Positions 35,692 to 44,538 of a stretch of 64,000 nt of DNA are shown here, piece by piece; the stretch's first letter is position 1; every line of letters begins with the position of its first letter. Source of the DNA: Pseudovibrio sp000156235 (GTDB taxonomy: Bacteria; Pseudomonadota; Alphaproteobacteria; Rhizobiales; Stappiaceae). The position numbers were made by a program, and so were the translations under genes. The stretch is from contig NZ_DS996819.1 in assembly GCF_000156235.1 (NCBI RefSeq), forward strand, positions 16,255-80,254. Direction: 5' to 3'. Below the pieces are notes generated by a model. It was not told where the DNA came from and did no database searches. It was given only the letters and a program-made list of their open reading frames with translations.

Positions 35692-36369
35692 ATGAGTGTT
35701 TGGAGTGCGGTTGGGCTTGTGGTTTTGATGCTTGTGGTGGGGCTTGGCTACACTGCGCAGCGTTTGATGCGTCTGCAGGGGCCGATCCAGGGTGAGGTGA
35801 TTGATAAGGTGCAGCGGGATCAGGCAGCCTTGTTGGTGCTGGATATGCAGGAAGACTTCACTCAGAACACCAAGGCGCGGCAGTGGCCGATGTCGTTTGT
35901 TGATGAACGGATTGAGCGGATTAACAGGTTGGCGGCAGAGGCGCAGGCACGGGGTGAGGCTGTGATCACCACGCGGCTTATTTATGATGGGAGCTACACC
36001 AACTTCCTGATTGGTTTGCTTGGCGAAGGGTTAGGCACTAAAGGCTCTGATGGATTGGCATTGGATAAGCGACTTAGTTTTCAGCCGGATGCGAATATTG
36101 TGAAGAGTGTGGGAGATGCGTTTGCCAGTGAGGAGCTGGTGGTGTTTCTAAAGCAGCACAATGTGGGGAGACTGAAGATTGCCGGGCTTGATGGGTGTTA
36201 CTGCGTGAAGAGCACAGCACTTGGGGCATTGGGACGAGGTTATGAGGTGGAGCTGGTGGAAGATGCTGTGCTCTCCATTGATCCGAAGGCCTGGGAAGGT
36301 TGCCGGACAGAGCTGGCTGAGAAGGGGGTACAGCTGGTGAAGCCTGCGGAGCTTGCCGAGATCCACTGA
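35692..36369 (+). CDS. Membrane-anchored isochorismatase-like cysteine hydrolase
   Basis: At 225 residues the product has an N-terminal transmembrane segment (about residues 4-22) followed by an isochorismatase-fold domain. The putative triad is D51 (LLVLDMQEDF), K138 (IVKSVGDAF) and C171 (GCYCVKSTALGA). Family members hydrolyse amides, carbamates or isochorismate; the membrane anchor is unusual and the substrate unknown. GGAGG is six bases before the ATG. It is divergent from the SDR-DoxX gene. Confidence 0.82.
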   Translation: MSVWSAVGLVVLMLVVGLGYTAQRLMRLQGPIQGEVIDKVQRDQAALLVLDMQEDFTQNTKARQWPMSFVDERIERINRLAAEAQARGEAVITTRLIYDGSYTNFLIGLLGEGLGTKGSDGLALDKRLSFQPDANIVKSVGDAFASEELVVFLKQHNVGRLKIAGLDGCYCVKSTALGALGRGYEVELVEDAVLSIDPKAWEGCRTELAEKGVQLVKPAELAEIH

Positions 36370-36460
36370 TGCAGTTTTCCTAGATATGCTGTAGGTCTCT
36401 GATTTATCTTTAGTGTGCCTGTTGCACATTATTAACATGCGCACTACATGTGCTCTGGAA

Positions 36461-36487
36461 AAGTCTGCGTCCTGCGCAGGCTTTTTT
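36461..36487 (+). terminator. Terminator after the isochorismatase-like gene
   Basis: AGTCTGCG and CGCAGGCT pair with one wobble around a short loop and are followed by TTTTTT. The remaining space to 36722 (about 235 bases) shows no gene. Confidence 0.7.
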
Positions 36488-36722
36488 GTTTGCCTGTCCA
36501 AGCGGTAAGTCCGGTTGTGGATGAATGCGGATGGGCAGAATGCTGGTATATTATGCTGCCTACTAGATATTGGGTGTTTTGCCGTTTCAAGACATAGTGC
36601 CTCAAAATATACACATTTGCCTTGGGGATTAATGCGGGAAAGGCTGTGGGTATATTGTTTAGATTGCTGCGTAATGTGCTATGGGTCTGTCTCCCAACAA
36701 TAAAAGAGCAAACAGGAATAGC

Positions 36723-37937
36723 ATGGCAGACGTTGAGTGCATCGTAATCGGTGCAGGAGTTGTAGGCTTGAGCGCGGCATATGAACTGGCGCGCAGGGGA
36801 CGAGAAGTTATTGTGCTGGAACAGCATGAGATCATCGGCTCCGAAATCAGTGCCCGTAACTCCGAGGTTGTCCATGCCGGGATTTACTATCCAAAAGATT
36901 CATTGAAATCAAAGGCTTGTGTGCAAGGTAAGGAGATGCTCTATTCCTTCTGTGAGGAATATGGTGTGCCTTATAAGCGTGTTGGCAAGCTGATTGTGGC
37001 GACTGATGAAAGTCAGGTTTCCATGTTGGATGGCATTCGCGCACGCGCTGCTGCCAACGGTGTTGAAGATCTTTTGATGCTCAATGAAGCGCAGGCGCGG
37101 GGCTTTGAGCCGCATCTTGCGTGTAAGGGCGCCCTGTTTTCTCCTTCCACAGGCATTGTGGATAGTCATGCGTACATGATGGCCCTTCAGGGTGGATTAG
37201 AAGCGCATGGCGGGCTTGTTGTTGTTGGGACAGAAGTCACTCAGATTGAAACCGGAATGCGTCCAAGTGAGTTGATGGGCGCCGACATTCTGGTGGAAGA
37301 AGATCTGGAAGCGGCTGATGAGCATATGGATGATGAAGAGCACGAGGAGTTTGCGGCCAAGAACTTCAAAGGCGACGGCTTTACCGTTGTCATGAAGGAT
37401 GGCTATGCGATCACCTGCCACGAGCTGGTTATTGCGGCGGGCCTGCATTCTAACAAGATGCTCTCCAAGCTGGCGGGGCACATGCGCCGTGAAGTGCCGA
37501 AGCTCTACTACGCCAAAGGCAATTACTTCAGTCTTCCGGGTGATGCGCCGTTCTCTCATCTAATCTACCCAGTGCCTGAACCGGGCGGACTTGGAGTTCA
37601 CTTAACGCTCGATATGGGTAATCAGGCACGGTTTGGCCCTGATGTGGAGTGGATCGACGAGATCGACTACGAAGTGAACGAAGCGCGCAGTGAGCGGTTC
37701 TACTCTGAAATCCGCAAGTACTATCCGGATCTGGCAGATGGCAGTTTGCAGGCAGATTATTCCGGCATTCGCCCGAAGCTGGTGCCTGCGGGTGTGGAAG
37801 CGGCTGACTTTGCGATCTGGGGTGAAGAGACCCACGGTATTCCGGGTCTGCTGGCCTATATGGGCATTGAAAGTCCGGGCCTGACCAGTTCTCTGGCTCT
37901 GGGTTCCATGGGCGCTGATCGTCTGATCGGCGCGTAA
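36723..37937 (+). CDS. FAD-dependent oxidoreductase, L-2-hydroxyglutarate dehydrogenase-like
   Basis: The 404-residue DAO-superfamily flavoprotein has the dinucleotide fold CIVIGAGVVGLSAAYELARRG followed by EISARNSEVVHAGIYYP, which closely follows LhgO/L2HGDH proteins. LKSKACVQGKEMLYSFCEEYGVPYKRVGKLIVAT is also family-like. LhgO oxidises L-2-hydroxyglutarate to 2-oxoglutarate; an acidic insertion near residues 190-215 is not usual there, so the substrate should be considered tentative. The ATG at 36723 was preferred over one 14 codons upstream. Confidence 0.85.
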   Translation: MADVECIVIGAGVVGLSAAYELARRGREVIVLEQHEIIGSEISARNSEVVHAGIYYPKDSLKSKACVQGKEMLYSFCEEYGVPYKRVGKLIVATDESQVSMLDGIRARAAANGVEDLLMLNEAQARGFEPHLACKGALFSPSTGIVDSHAYMMALQGGLEAHGGLVVVGTEVTQIETGMRPSELMGADILVEEDLEAADEHMDDEEHEEFAAKNFKGDGFTVVMKDGYAITCHELVIAAGLHSNKMLSKLAGHMRREVPKLYYAKGNYFSLPGDAPFSHLIYPVPEPGGLGVHLTLDMGNQARFGPDVEWIDEIDYEVNEARSERFYSEIRKYYPDLADGSLQADYSGIRPKLVPAGVEAADFAIWGEETHGIPGLLAYMGIESPGLTSSLALGSMGADRLIGA

Positions 37938-38030
37938 TCCATTCCTTATAATCCTCTCGAAAATGCTAGGGAAATGTAGGCGTTCTCTATCTTAAGCTGC
38001 TCTTTTGGTGTGTGGAAGAGCAGGTGCCCC

Positions 38031-39554
38031 ATGAAGCTGAGCCGTCGAGACTTTGTGAAAACCAGCGCGAGCGGCGGGCTCGCGGCAGGAGCGGCGACAT
38101 TCATTGCGGGAAAAGCCGGGGCTCAGCAAACGCAGCCCGTTCTCCCTCCAGCTTCAGTTCCTCCAGAAACCGGTTGTGCTCAATCCCTGCTCGGCGCGGG
38201 TGTTGCCAAGCCAGATTATACGCTGGTCGTGGATGAGAAGCCCTATTCGCAATATGGGGTTGATTTGCAGGGCCTGCTGGTTGGTGGTACATGGCCGGGA
38301 ACTCCTATCCGTTATACGGAAGGGGATATGTTCCGGGTGCTCATCAATAACAGATTGACCCAGCCAACCTGCATTCATTGGCACGGGATTTTGTTGCCAT
38401 CCCTTCAGGATGGTGTGCCGGAGATTGCTCAGTTGCCGATTGAGGCTGGGACTTCTCAGTACTATGAGTTCCCGTTGGTTCAGCAAGGCAGCTACTACTA
38501 TCACTCTCACCTTGGTGTGCAGGAGCAGTATGGGCTTTTGGGTCCGCTTATCATTGATCCCAAGGACAATCCATATTCCTATGATTATGATGAAGCATTG
38601 ATGTTCAGCGATATCCCTCCGGCAGAAGGGAAGGAGATCATTGAAAAGCTCAGAAGCGGACGACATCGACCTGAGATCAAGGATGCGTATGAGCCGCCGA
38701 ACAGCAAAGACTTTGATATTGATGTTGTAAATGTTGGCTACACCTTGAATGGGCAGCCAAATTCCAAGCCGTGGACGCTCACTGTCAAAAAAGGCTCGCG
38801 GTTGCGGCTGCGATTGATCAACTCTTCCGGCAGCACGTTCTTCCGCATTTCCATTGATGGTTTGAAGTTTTCTGTCATCGAGGTGGATGGTAACCGGGTA
38901 AAGCCGGTTGAAGGGCAGAATGTGATTGTGCCGACTTCTGCGCGCTACGATGTGCTGGTTGATGTGCCAGAGAGTGGCAGCTACACGATCCACGCTGCAG
39001 CCTTAGGTGATGATAAGCAGTGCCTTGGCGTCATTCACACTGATGATGTGCAGGTAACTGTGAATGACAAACGCCCTACATTCGATGGGGTGACGGTTGA
39101 TTTCAGGAGTTTGCAATCGCTCAATCCATCCGGTTTCGGGCGTAAGGTGGACCGGGTTTATGATGTGCTTCTTTCCGGTGAGATGAAGAAATACGAGTGG
39201 ATGATGAACAATCACTACTGGCCGGAGCCTTTTGCTGGTCCTCATCCTGAAAAGACATATCTGGACATTCAGCAGGGAGAGGTGGTGCAGTTGCGCATGA
39301 TCAACCGCTCGCCAATGTCTCACCCTATGCATTTGCATGGCCATACCTTCCGTGTGCTTGGCAGCGCAGATGATGATTTTGCGCCGATTATGGATACGGT
39401 CTGGGTGCCGAAGGGCGAAACGGTAACCATTGAGTTTCTGGCCAATAATCCCGGCATGTGGGCGTACCACTGCCACAACATCTGGCACCTTGCCGTCGGC
39501 ATGATGCAGCCGGTACGCTACGTGGTGGATGAGCGTGAGTTGCTGAGGCAATAG
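38031..39554 (+). CDS. Multicopper oxidase with Tat signal
   Basis: This 507-residue product carries a twin-arginine signal (SRRDFVKTSASGGLAAG), so it is exported folded with copper to the periplasm. All four copper motifs of a multicopper oxidase are present: CIHWHGIL, YYYHSHLG, SHPMHLHGHTF and YHCHNIWHLAVGM. The type 1 axial ligand is the final methionine. Laccase-like oxidation of phenols or of metal ions (Cu(I), Fe(II), Mn(II)) is possible; no methionine-rich CueO-like insert is seen. It stands alone, without copper-resistance neighbours. Confidence 0.92.
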   Translation: MKLSRRDFVKTSASGGLAAGAATFIAGKAGAQQTQPVLPPASVPPETGCAQSLLGAGVAKPDYTLVVDEKPYSQYGVDLQGLLVGGTWPGTPIRYTEGDMFRVLINNRLTQPTCIHWHGILLPSLQDGVPEIAQLPIEAGTSQYYEFPLVQQGSYYYHSHLGVQEQYGLLGPLIIDPKDNPYSYDYDEALMFSDIPPAEGKEIIEKLRSGRHRPEIKDAYEPPNSKDFDIDVVNVGYTLNGQPNSKPWTLTVKKGSRLRLRLINSSGSTFFRISIDGLKFSVIEVDGNRVKPVEGQNVIVPTSARYDVLVDVPESGSYTIHAAALGDDKQCLGVIHTDDVQVTVNDKRPTFDGVTVDFRSLQSLNPSGFGRKVDRVYDVLLSGEMKKYEWMMNNHYWPEPFAGPHPEKTYLDIQQGEVVQLRMINRSPMSHPMHLHGHTFRVLGSADDDFAPIMDTVWVPKGETVTIEFLANNPGMWAYHCHNIWHLAVGMMQPVRYVVDERELLRQ

Positions 39555-39660
39555 CCTGTGGTGCTTGTGAAAAGGTTTGCCGAAAACCCGATTTGACAGG
39601 GTGATAAAGCTTAAAGGGCGTACCTTGCCGCTGGTGGATGAAAACAAATCCTAGGTGGGT

Positions 39661-40350
39661 TCATAGAGGGCAATGCTGCTCTGACTGGTCGATGCTGGAC
39701 CGCAATTTTGAAAGCAGGCAATCAAGGCTCGGAACGACAGAAACACCCAAATCTCGGATTTCCTCAGTTGGTTCTAATAAATCTGGCACCATGACCGTGA
39801 CCATGCCTGCGGCGGTGGCCGCACGGATACCGGTATGGGAATCTTCCAAAGCAAGACATTGTGAAGGACGACCGCCCACTGCAGCAGCAGCCTTTAAGAA
39901 TGTCTCAGGATGCGGCTTGCCGAACTCGACATCTGTTCGAGTTACGACAGCATCAACTCGATCAATGACCCCTGCTTTGTCCAGATGATCCAGAGCCAGC
40001 ATTCTAGGGGTAGAGGTGGCTACGGCCCTTGGAATGTTAAGCTCCTTCAACCAATCAAGTATTTCGCTCGCACCCGGACGCAATGGAATACTCGTCGCGC
40101 ACAAGGCGCGAAACCGATCTCGACATCTTTCATGGTACTTATCAATCGCGAAGCCATCGCCGAAGTGTGCCTTCAGTTTCGCATCTCCTATTTCTTTAGG
40201 AGTGCCGATCAAGCTGAGATGAAGAAGATCATGCATGGTATGACCAAGGTCCTTGCATGCTCCGAAGATTGCCGCCCGATAAAGTCTTTCTGTGTCAAGC
40301 AGTAGCCCATCCATATCAAAAATTACAGCGTCCAGCGGAACAGGAAACAT
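39661..40350 (-). CDS. HAD phosphatase, beta-phosphoglucomutase-like
   Basis: The 229-residue HAD subfamily IA protein has motif I AVIFDMDGLLLDTE with both aspartates, motif II AVATSTP, the lysine of GKPHPETFLKAA and motif IV LALEDSHTGIRAA, as in beta-phosphoglucomutase/CbbY/GPH proteins. It is a cytoplasmic sugar-phosphate phosphatase or mutase; specificity is open. ATG 40350 has AAGGAG seven bases ahead and was preferred to ATG 40365. Confidence 0.87.
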   Translation of the reverse strand: MFPVPLDAVIFDMDGLLLDTERLYRAAIFGACKDLGHTMHDLLHLSLIGTPKEIGDAKLKAHFGDGFAIDKYHERCRDRFRALCATSIPLRPGASEILDWLKELNIPRAVATSTPRMLALDHLDKAGVIDRVDAVVTRTDVEFGKPHPETFLKAAAAVGGRPSQCLALEDSHTGIRAATAAGMVTVMVPDLLEPTEEIRDLGVSVVPSLDCLLSKLRSSIDQSEQHCPL

Positions 40351-40555
40351 CCACGGCTCCTTCATCGTTTAGGCATTTTAGGTTGGAACTTCATTTCACA
40401 GTGGAGCGGTAATCTAACTCGGTACAATTGCCAGGGGAAGCCGCCACAGAATGTTTAAGAACTCACAGGCATGGAGGATTTCTTTGTTACATCACTGGTA
40501 ATGGTGGGACTGCGGCCCGGATGAAATGCCGAGTCTTTGAACTCTCGCACCTGCT

Positions 40556-40879
40556 CTAGGCAGGCGAGATTTCATCTCCCAGCCACTGCAGGAAGTCTTT
40601 TATCGCTGCTTCATCGCGTTTGCAGTAGGACCATTTCAGGTGCTTCTGGGCTGTGATGAAACCAGCTTGTTTAAGGATATCCAGATGCCTGCTGGCTGTG
40701 GGTTGGGCAACGCCTAGAGCTTCGGCAATCAATGTCATGCACACGCCAAACTCAACCGGATCAGCGGATTGCTGATGGCTGAAGTGTTTTTGCGGCTCTG
40801 TGAGGAGGCGCAGAACTTTCAGTCTCGGCTCGCTGGAGATGGCCTTTATTTGTATTGCTCTTTCCATTTGAATATTCAT
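40556..40879 (-). CDS. ArsR family regulator
   Basis: The 107-residue winged-helix protein has the recognition region MTLIAEALGVAQPTASRHLDILKQAGFI. There is no CxC metal motif; the single cysteines are in FGVCMTL and SYCKRD, so it may sense an organic signal rather than metal. The start at 40879 is uncertain, since the frame stays open upstream across the divergent gene. It lies 24 bases from the divergent hydrolase and probably controls it. Confidence 0.82.
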   Translation of the reverse strand: MNIQMERAIQIKAISSEPRLKVLRLLTEPQKHFSHQQSADPVEFGVCMTLIAEALGVAQPTASRHLDILKQAGFITAQKHLKWSYCKRDEAAIKDFLQWLGDEISPA

Positions 40880-40903
40880 ATAGTCATTTAGCCAAATGTC
40901 AAT

Positions 40904-41740
40904 GTGAGTCGTGTTATGCTTGAACTTCCATATACCTCCAACATTCATGGGAATGCGGTGCGCTGGGGCAAGGTGGGCGACGGGCCGCCGTTGGTGGCTG
41001 TTCACGGAACACCATTTTCTTCTCAGGTCTGGCGCAGGATTGTGCCCCATATCATGGACCGCAGAACGGTCTACTATTTTGATCTGGTCGGTTATGGTCT
41101 TTCTGAAATGCGCGAAGGGCAGGATGTTTCGCTGGGTGTGCAGAACAAGGTGTTGGCAGCCCTGTTTGACGAGTGGGGGCTGACGCGTCCTGATGTGCTG
41201 GCACACGATTTTGGCGGTGCAACGGTTTTGCGAGCCTATTATCTGGAGGGCTTGCGTTATGGGTCTTTGACAATTTTCGATGCTGTTGCGCTGGCTCCCT
41301 GGGGCTCGCCATTGGTTCAGCATGTTCGCAAGCACACAGCTGCCTTCGCCGAGATGCCGGAGTATATGCATAAGGCGATGTTGCGCGCTTACTTGCAAAC
41401 TGCCGCACATAATGAGCTTTCTGAAGAGGCGTTGGAGATTTATAGCGCGCCGTGGATTGGTCCGGTTGGTCAGCCCGCGTTTTACCGGCAGATTGCGCAG
41501 ATGGATCAGGCCTATACGGATGAGATTGAGCCGCTTTACGGGCCGTTGGATTGTCCGGTTTCAGTTCTCTGGGGTGCGTGTGATGAGTGGATTCCTCCTG
41601 AGAAAGGGGAGGCGCTTGCGCAGTCCTTATCTGGCCAAGCGTGTCAGTTGATATCTGAGGCAGGGCATCTGGTTCAGGAAGATCGGCCTGAAGCTATTGT
41701 TGCTGCGGTTATGAAGCAAATCTCTGATCATGCCAGATAG
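40904..41740 (+). CDS. Alpha/beta hydrolase with aspartate nucleophile
   Basis: At 278 residues this has the alpha/beta hydrolase fold with HGTP oxyanion motif near residue 35. The nucleophile elbow reads LAHDFGGAT, so the nucleophile is D102 instead of serine, as in haloalkane and fluoroacetate dehalogenases and epoxide hydrolases. The acid would be D227 (GACDEW) and the histidine H255 (EAGHLVQED). Substrate unproven. The GTG at 40904 was chosen; ATG at 40916 is an alternative. The divergent ArsR gene is its probable regulator. Confidence 0.83.
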   Translation: MSRVMLELPYTSNIHGNAVRWGKVGDGPPLVAVHGTPFSSQVWRRIVPHIMDRRTVYYFDLVGYGLSEMREGQDVSLGVQNKVLAALFDEWGLTRPDVLAHDFGGATVLRAYYLEGLRYGSLTIFDAVALAPWGSPLVQHVRKHTAAFAEMPEYMHKAMLRAYLQTAAHNELSEEALEIYSAPWIGPVGQPAFYRQIAQMDQAYTDEIEPLYGPLDCPVSVLWGACDEWIPPEKGEALAQSLSGQACQLISEAGHLVQEDRPEAIVAAVMKQISDHAR

Positions 41741-41756
41741 CGAGATGTGAAAGTTT

Positions 41757-41787
41757 ACCCCGCAGCCTGATGCTGCGGGGTGGTTTT
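41757..41787. terminator. Terminator between the hydrolase and yjhX-like gene
   Basis: Perfect 10-bp stem ACCCCGCAGC / GCTGCGGGGT with a five-base loop followed by GGTTTT. It lies between two converging genes. Confidence 0.85.
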
Positions 41788-41788
41788 G

Positions 41789-42046
41789 TCAGCGATTGTC
41801 GAGCTGGCTGCGGACGCGGGAGAGGCCCAGTTTGGTGATCCGGTACGGACGGCCTCCTTTGGAGGAGATCAGGCGCCGGTACTTCAGCTTTCTGAAGATG
41901 TGTTCAGAAAGGCCAGCGTAATACCATCCGTCACGGGTGATGCAGTTCATTTCTTCCAGAGTGCCGTCGTCGTCACGGCGCAATTCAATGCAGCCGCCTT
42001 GTGCCAGCACATGCAAAATGCGCTGTTCAGATTTCGAAATATCCAT
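41789..42046 (-). CDS. YjhX family protein (UPF0386)
   Basis: This 85-residue protein aligns along its whole length with YjhX/UPF0386: MDISKSEQRILHVLAQGGCI, ITRDGWYYAGLSEHIFRKLK and the end GGRPYRITKLGLSRVRSQLDNR. E. coli YjhX has been described as a toxin paired with YjhQ, a GNAT antitoxin. No GNAT gene is adjacent here, so a toxin role is doubtful; it may be a small winged-helix DNA-binding protein. The ATG at 42046 was selected. Confidence 0.85.
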   Translation of the reverse strand: MDISKSEQRILHVLAQGGCIELRRDDDGTLEEMNCITRDGWYYAGLSEHIFRKLKYRRLISSKGGRPYRITKLGLSRVRSQLDNR

Positions 42047-42453
42047 TGATGTCTTTGAGTTTTGAAGATGCACTTATCTCGTCTGCCCGCTCATGCGGTC
42101 AGTGAGGTTGGTTTCTTTGTGCATGCCCTGTCTAACTTCGACAGGGCTTTACCGGGACTCTTGTCGAGCTCGCATCAAAACTCCATTTATTGATGGCTGC
42201 CTTATAGGCAAGGGTGTGCAGCGATGCAAGAGAGGCTGCAGGGTGTGCTGCGCAGAGCTGAGAGAGTGTTGCAGATTTGCGCATGTGTGGGTGTTGACGT
42301 GTGATTTTGCCGGTATAAGGCGGTGAAAAGGTGCATTTTCGGGGATGCGCTCTAAGTCTATTGAGTAGTTCCCTGCAGAATGTGCTAGGGGAACTACGTA
42401 GCGCATATGTGGCGGTTCACAGATACCGCCGTTCTGATCTGAATGAGACTTAG
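42047..42453. other. Intergenic interval with a degenerate half-copy of the extragenic repeat
   Basis: No gene is seen. At about 42334-42353 the segment TTTTCGGGGATGCGCTCT resembles the right half of the palindromic repeat at 195-241, but the left arm is not clear. The interval must carry promoters for the yjhX-like gene and the small membrane protein. Confidence 0.4.
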
Positions 42454-42750
42454 ATGACTGATGATATCTCCGTAATCCTGCTCTGGCCGGGGCTTTTGAA
42501 TCCGTTTGCGATCCTGATCGCCGCTTATATGGGTTACTATTCCAATCAGAGAGCAAAGATCTTCATTGCCGGATTTGCTGCTGCTGCGCTGAGCCTGTTT
42601 CTAGAAGGTGCGATCAAACTTGTCGGGATTCCGATGCCGTGGAACCCGGAGGTTGGTCCGCTGGCGCTGTTTCCGTTCCGCTTTGCAACAGGCCTTATTG
42701 TAAGTGCTATTGCTATGAAAATCGGGGCACGCCGTCGCCGTGCAAAGTGA
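42454..42750 (+). CDS. Small membrane protein of unknown function
   Basis: The 98-residue product has three hydrophobic segments (about residues 8-28, 35-58 and 66-87) and an RRRR tail. No family is recognised with certainty. The ATG at 42454 has only a weak ribosome site. It precedes gatB on the same strand by 236 bases and may be cotranscribed. Confidence 0.65.
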   Translation: MTDDISVILLWPGLLNPFAILIAAYMGYYSNQRAKIFIAGFAAAALSLFLEGAIKLVGIPMPWNPEVGPLALFPFRFATGLIVSAIAMKIGARRRRAK

Positions 42751-42986
42751 TGGGCGAGGGCGCTGACTTCATCGTGGGTCAAGCTTGGTGCGCCTGAAGA
42801 TGCCTTTCTAAAGGCTTCTCCCCGAAATTTAGGCACTCTGCGCAAAAAACGGGCGAAGATTCACTTGCCATTGCGGGGTTGATGGCCTACCCAACACCAT
42901 TGAGAAATTAGGTGGTCTTCGTGGCTGTGCATTTGCGTGGCCGATTTTTTACGCGAAGACTTTAACGAACACAGGATATTGATCGC

Positions 42987-44471
42987 ATGACGCTTGTCGA
43001 TACGCGGACGCCAGACCCGAAGAAATTCATTAAGGGTGCAACAGGCGACTGGGAAATCGTAATCGGCATGGAGGTTCACGCTCAGGTGACCTCTGAGGCC
43101 AAGCTTTTCTCGGGCGCTTCCACCAGCTTTGGCAGCGATCCGAATAATAATGTGAGCTTGGTTGATGCAGCGATGCCAGGCATGCTGCCAGTGATCAACG
43201 AAGAGTGTGTGCGTCAGGCGATCCGTACTGGTCTTGGCCTGAAGGCAGAGATCAACCTGAAGTCCGTTTTTGACCGCAAAAACTACTTCTATCCGGATCT
43301 GCCGCAGGGCTACCAGATCTCCCAGTTCAAACAGCCGATCGTTGGTGAAGGCACCATCCATCTGGACATGAAGGACGGGGAACAGGTTGAAGTGGGCGTT
43401 GAGCGTCTGCACCTAGAGCAGGATGCAGGCAAATCCTTGCATGATCAGCACCCAACCATGTCTTTCGTGGACCTGAACCGTTCTGGCGTTGCGCTGATGG
43501 AAATTGTTTCCAAGCCGGACATTCGCTCTGCTGACGAAGCAAAAGCGTACCTGACCAAGCTGCGCACCATTCTGCGTTACCTCGGCACTTGTGATGGCAA
43601 CATGGACCAGGGTTCCATGCGTGCGGACGTGAACGTTTCTGTTCGCAAGCCGGGCGGTGAGTTCGGTACGCGCTGTGAGATCAAGAACGTGAACTCCATC
43701 CGTTTTGTTGGTCAGGCGATTGAATATGAAGCCCGTCGTCAGATCGGCATTCTGGAAGATGGTGGCGAGATCGATCAGGAAACACGCCTGTTTGATAGCG
43801 TGAAGGGTGAGACCCGTTCCATGCGCTCTAAAGAAGAAGCGCATGATTATCGCTACTTCCCAGATCCAGATCTGCTGCCGCTTGAGTTCTCTCAGGAACT
43901 GGTTGATGAAATGGCTGCGAACCTGCCAGAGCTGCCGGATGAGAAGAAGGCACGTTACATCAACGAGTTTGGCCTGACACCATACGACGCTGATATTCTG
44001 GTTGCTGAGCGCGTTTCCTGTGACTTCTTTGAGGAAGTTGCGAAGGGCCGTGATGCGAAGCTGGCTGCGAACTGGGTGATCAACGACACCTTTGGCCGCC
44101 TGAACAAAGAAGGTCTGGATGTGACCTCCAGCCCGATCTCTTCTGAGCAGCTCGGTAAGATCATCGACCTGATTAAAGCAGGCACCATTTCCGGTAAGAT
44201 CGCGAAAGACCTCTTCGAGATCGTTTGGACTGAGGGTGGTGACCCGGCACAGATCGTTGAAGATCGCGGCATGAAGCAGGTGACTGACCTTGGTGCAATT
44301 GAAGGCATCGTAGATGAGATCCTTGCAGCGAACACTGACAAAGCAGAGCAGGCGAAAGAAAAGCCAGGCATGCTGGGTTGGTTCGTTGGTCAGGTGATGA
44401 AAGCCTCTAAGGGTAAAGCAAACCCACAGGCTGTATCTGACATGCTGAAAGTGAAGATCGGTCTGGAATAA
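42987..44471 (+). CDS. gatB: Asp-tRNA(Asn)/Glu-tRNA(Gln) amidotransferase subunit B
   Basis: The 494-residue subunit binds misacylated tRNA and activates the acyl group with ATP. The core contains WEIVIGMEVHAQVTSEAKLFSG, FDRKNYFYPDLPQGYQISQF and the metal/ATP region with MRADVNVSVR. The C-terminal helical and YqeY-like tRNA-binding domains are present (AKDLFEIVWTEGGDP...GWFVGQVMKASKGKANP). It completes the set with gatCA located about 10 kb upstream. A terminator follows. Confidence 0.96.
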   Translation: MTLVDTRTPDPKKFIKGATGDWEIVIGMEVHAQVTSEAKLFSGASTSFGSDPNNNVSLVDAAMPGMLPVINEECVRQAIRTGLGLKAEINLKSVFDRKNYFYPDLPQGYQISQFKQPIVGEGTIHLDMKDGEQVEVGVERLHLEQDAGKSLHDQHPTMSFVDLNRSGVALMEIVSKPDIRSADEAKAYLTKLRTILRYLGTCDGNMDQGSMRADVNVSVRKPGGEFGTRCEIKNVNSIRFVGQAIEYEARRQIGILEDGGEIDQETRLFDSVKGETRSMRSKEEAHDYRYFPDPDLLPLEFSQELVDEMAANLPELPDEKKARYINEFGLTPYDADILVAERVSCDFFEEVAKGRDAKLAANWVINDTFGRLNKEGLDVTSSPISSEQLGKIIDLIKAGTISGKIAKDLFEIVWTEGGDPAQIVEDRGMKQVTDLGAIEGIVDEILAANTDKAEQAKEKPGMLGWFVGQVMKASKGKANPQAVSDMLKVKIGLE

Positions 44472-44497
44472 GCCGGTTTTCCAGCTCTAAAGAATTC

Positions 44498-44527
44498 AAA
44501 GGCCCGCCTATTTGGTGGGCCTTTTTT
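44498..44527. terminator. Terminator after gatB
   Basis: AAAGGCCCGCC and GGTGGGCCTTT pair with one mismatch/wobble around a short loop and end in TTTTTT. The A-run on the other side can serve the convergent oxidoreductase gene. Confidence 0.88.
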
Positions 44528-44538
44528 GTTGCGAAAAG

